Source of the DNA: Vigna angularis
Lineage: Eukaryota; Streptophyta; Magnoliopsida; Fabales; Fabaceae
Length of the DNA stretch: 64,000 nucleotides
Reading direction: 5' to 3'
Assembly: GCF_016808095.1 (NCBI RefSeq)
Contig: NC_068970.1
Location: forward strand, 19,512,501 to 19,576,500
Each line of letters starts with the position of its first letter. The first letter of the stretch is position 1. Positions 62,621 through 64,000 of this stretch are shown here, in pieces. The notes under the pieces were generated by a model. The model saw only the letters and a program-made list of their open reading frames with translations, ran no database searches and was not told where the DNA came from. A program made the translations under genes and the position numbers.

Positions 62621-64000
62621 TGTTTAGTAAAAAAAGATATTAAAAAAAAAACTTTTGTTTGATTTACGTTAGTCCCACTGTTTAAAATAAAAAATATTAT
62701 TTAATACATCTAAATTTTTACCTTTATTATTTGACATTATCTTTATTTTTTTTTCGAAAAAATACAAAATTTTATATTATTATGATTATTTTATTTTTCT
62801 TGTCAAATAGATATAAAAAGGTGTTATGTTACCATTTTTCATTTAAAATATCTGTGGCTAATTTTTTACATTTCATATTTCATCGTGCTTTACTACCAAC
62901 AATGGAAAGGTTCAATTTCCTGGTTTTTGTTTCGCTCTTATTACTTTTTGAAAAATGGTTTTTTAATAATTTATTTTTTACAATTTTTTTATAATATCTA
63001 TGTGATGACTTATATTTGATCTGTTTTATAACAAAATAAAATAGTGCACCTATTCTCGTTATATTAGAATTTTTTTGTTTTTTATATTTCAGTCAAGTTG
63101 ATAGATATTACAGCCTTAGACCGAGGAAGCTGTCCAAGATGTTTAAAACGCAATAAATCACTTTTCGAGCGTTTCAAACGTACGTTCCTGCCGCGAAAGA
63201 TGGGGCGCGTGTAAGGTGGACAAAAATTATTCAATGGAAATAAAAAACACAACCAACTATTGAACTAATCGGAATCGTGTCCTACAATTATTGCAGAAAT
63301 CGTATGGTTGTCTTGTCACGATACTCTTCGGAAATTTCATAGGAAAAACAACATTAAAGACTTTTTCCACGAAAAGTGGTGGAAACGTTATCAGCAGCAA
63401 CCACCACACGTGATTTGTCAGCTTTACTTTTGCGTATGTCTTATTTAAGAGACAGAAAATACGGAACAATAGAAAAAAAAGCTAGCAGACAAAGAAAAGA
63501 AAAAGAAAAAGAGTATTTTACATCGTCATGAAGTTAATGTTGTTGTCAATTTAACATTGATCTTATTTATACAATTTTTATAATATAGAGATCTAATGTC
63601 TTCATTTTTAAAATGGGATACTAAACAATAATTTACTTCTTAACATAGAAAAGAAGTAAGCATTTAAGTCTTAAATTTTCAAATAATAAAAATAAAATGA
63701 GGGTTACTCCCTCCACCATTACATGCTACCCTCTATACCTCGTCATTCCTCTTTTGTCCTTCTTACACGGATGTCGACATTCGTACAAGGATGTCCAACA
63801 TCGTCAAAGAACTCTTTTCCCATTTTATTCCTCCATCTCTAGTCACAAACTGGTCCAGTTTCACCTATTTCAAAGCCCTAAGACCTCTCACTGAATCATG
63901 CTCTGCAGCAACAATGGAGGGGTTTTGAAACCCACAATGGGCTTACTAAAATAGAAAGTGTCAAGTAGAACTCATACCATGATGCTAGTGGCAACACACG
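62621..64000. other. AT-rich region at the right edge, nothing recognised
   Basis: Long T and A runs followed by a more mixed stretch (63100-63480). Open stretches at 62731-62994, 63257-63469 and 63697-63894 show no known motifs. A neighbouring gene may begin beyond the edge. Confidence 0.5.

Overview
This is plant nuclear DNA: AT-rich intergenic sequence, multi-exon genes with GT-AG introns, plant-only gene families (LOB-domain, group III SnRK2, RPW8-type NLR) and transposon relics. Protein flavour and repeat types (a GGTTAAATATGTTTTT-ended MITE, a TRIM whose repeats contain AAGTCTCACATCAACTAGAG) suggest a legume, probably a phaseoloid such as Phaseolus or Vigna. The species is inference only.

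I rebuilt seven protein-coding genes exon by exon. From left to right they are: (1) an MAPKKK5-like MAP3K, minus strand, running off the left edge; (2) a mitochondrial bL25-type ribosomal protein, minus, with a 3 kb second intron that carries a 709 bp foldback element and a solo-LTR-like insertion; (3) an ASL1/LBD36-type LOB-domain gene, plus; (4) a second, shorter and diverged LOB-domain gene, plus; (5) an HHO5/HHO6-like GARP repressor, minus; (6) a group III SnRK2 kinase (SnRK2.2/2.3 type), plus, 9 exons; (7) a full-length NRG1-type RPW8-NB-LRR helper, minus, 5 exons. NRG1-derived fragments lie beyond the 3' end of gene 7. All splice junctions used keep the reading frame.

The order MAPKKK5 - L25 - LBD36 - SnRK2.3 - NRG1 matches the run I recall for Arabidopsis At5g66850 to At5g66910. 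The window is therefore probably an old conserved block, expanded by repeats, with an extra LBD copy and an HHO gene in between. Functionally it combines chitin/PAMP MAPK signalling, ABA signalling, TIR-NLR helper immunity, a nutrient-type transcriptional repressor, leaf/organ patterning factors and a mitoribosomal protein. These do not form one pathway.

Regions without genes: 3.8-7.3 kb (AT-rich, nothing clear); 11.2-17.9 kb (CACTA-like ends, a 36 bp minisatellite, a MITE); 19.5-25.4 kb (microsatellite and a CACTA element with matching 3 bp target duplications); 26.4-31.9 kb (little recognisable); 34-48.5 kb (TRIM, possible LTR piece, tandem duplication, decayed CACTA-like sequence); 54-57 kb (AT-rich, microsatellite); 62.2-64 kb (5' region of the NLR, otherwise nothing recognised). 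I found no tRNA, rRNA or CRISPR.
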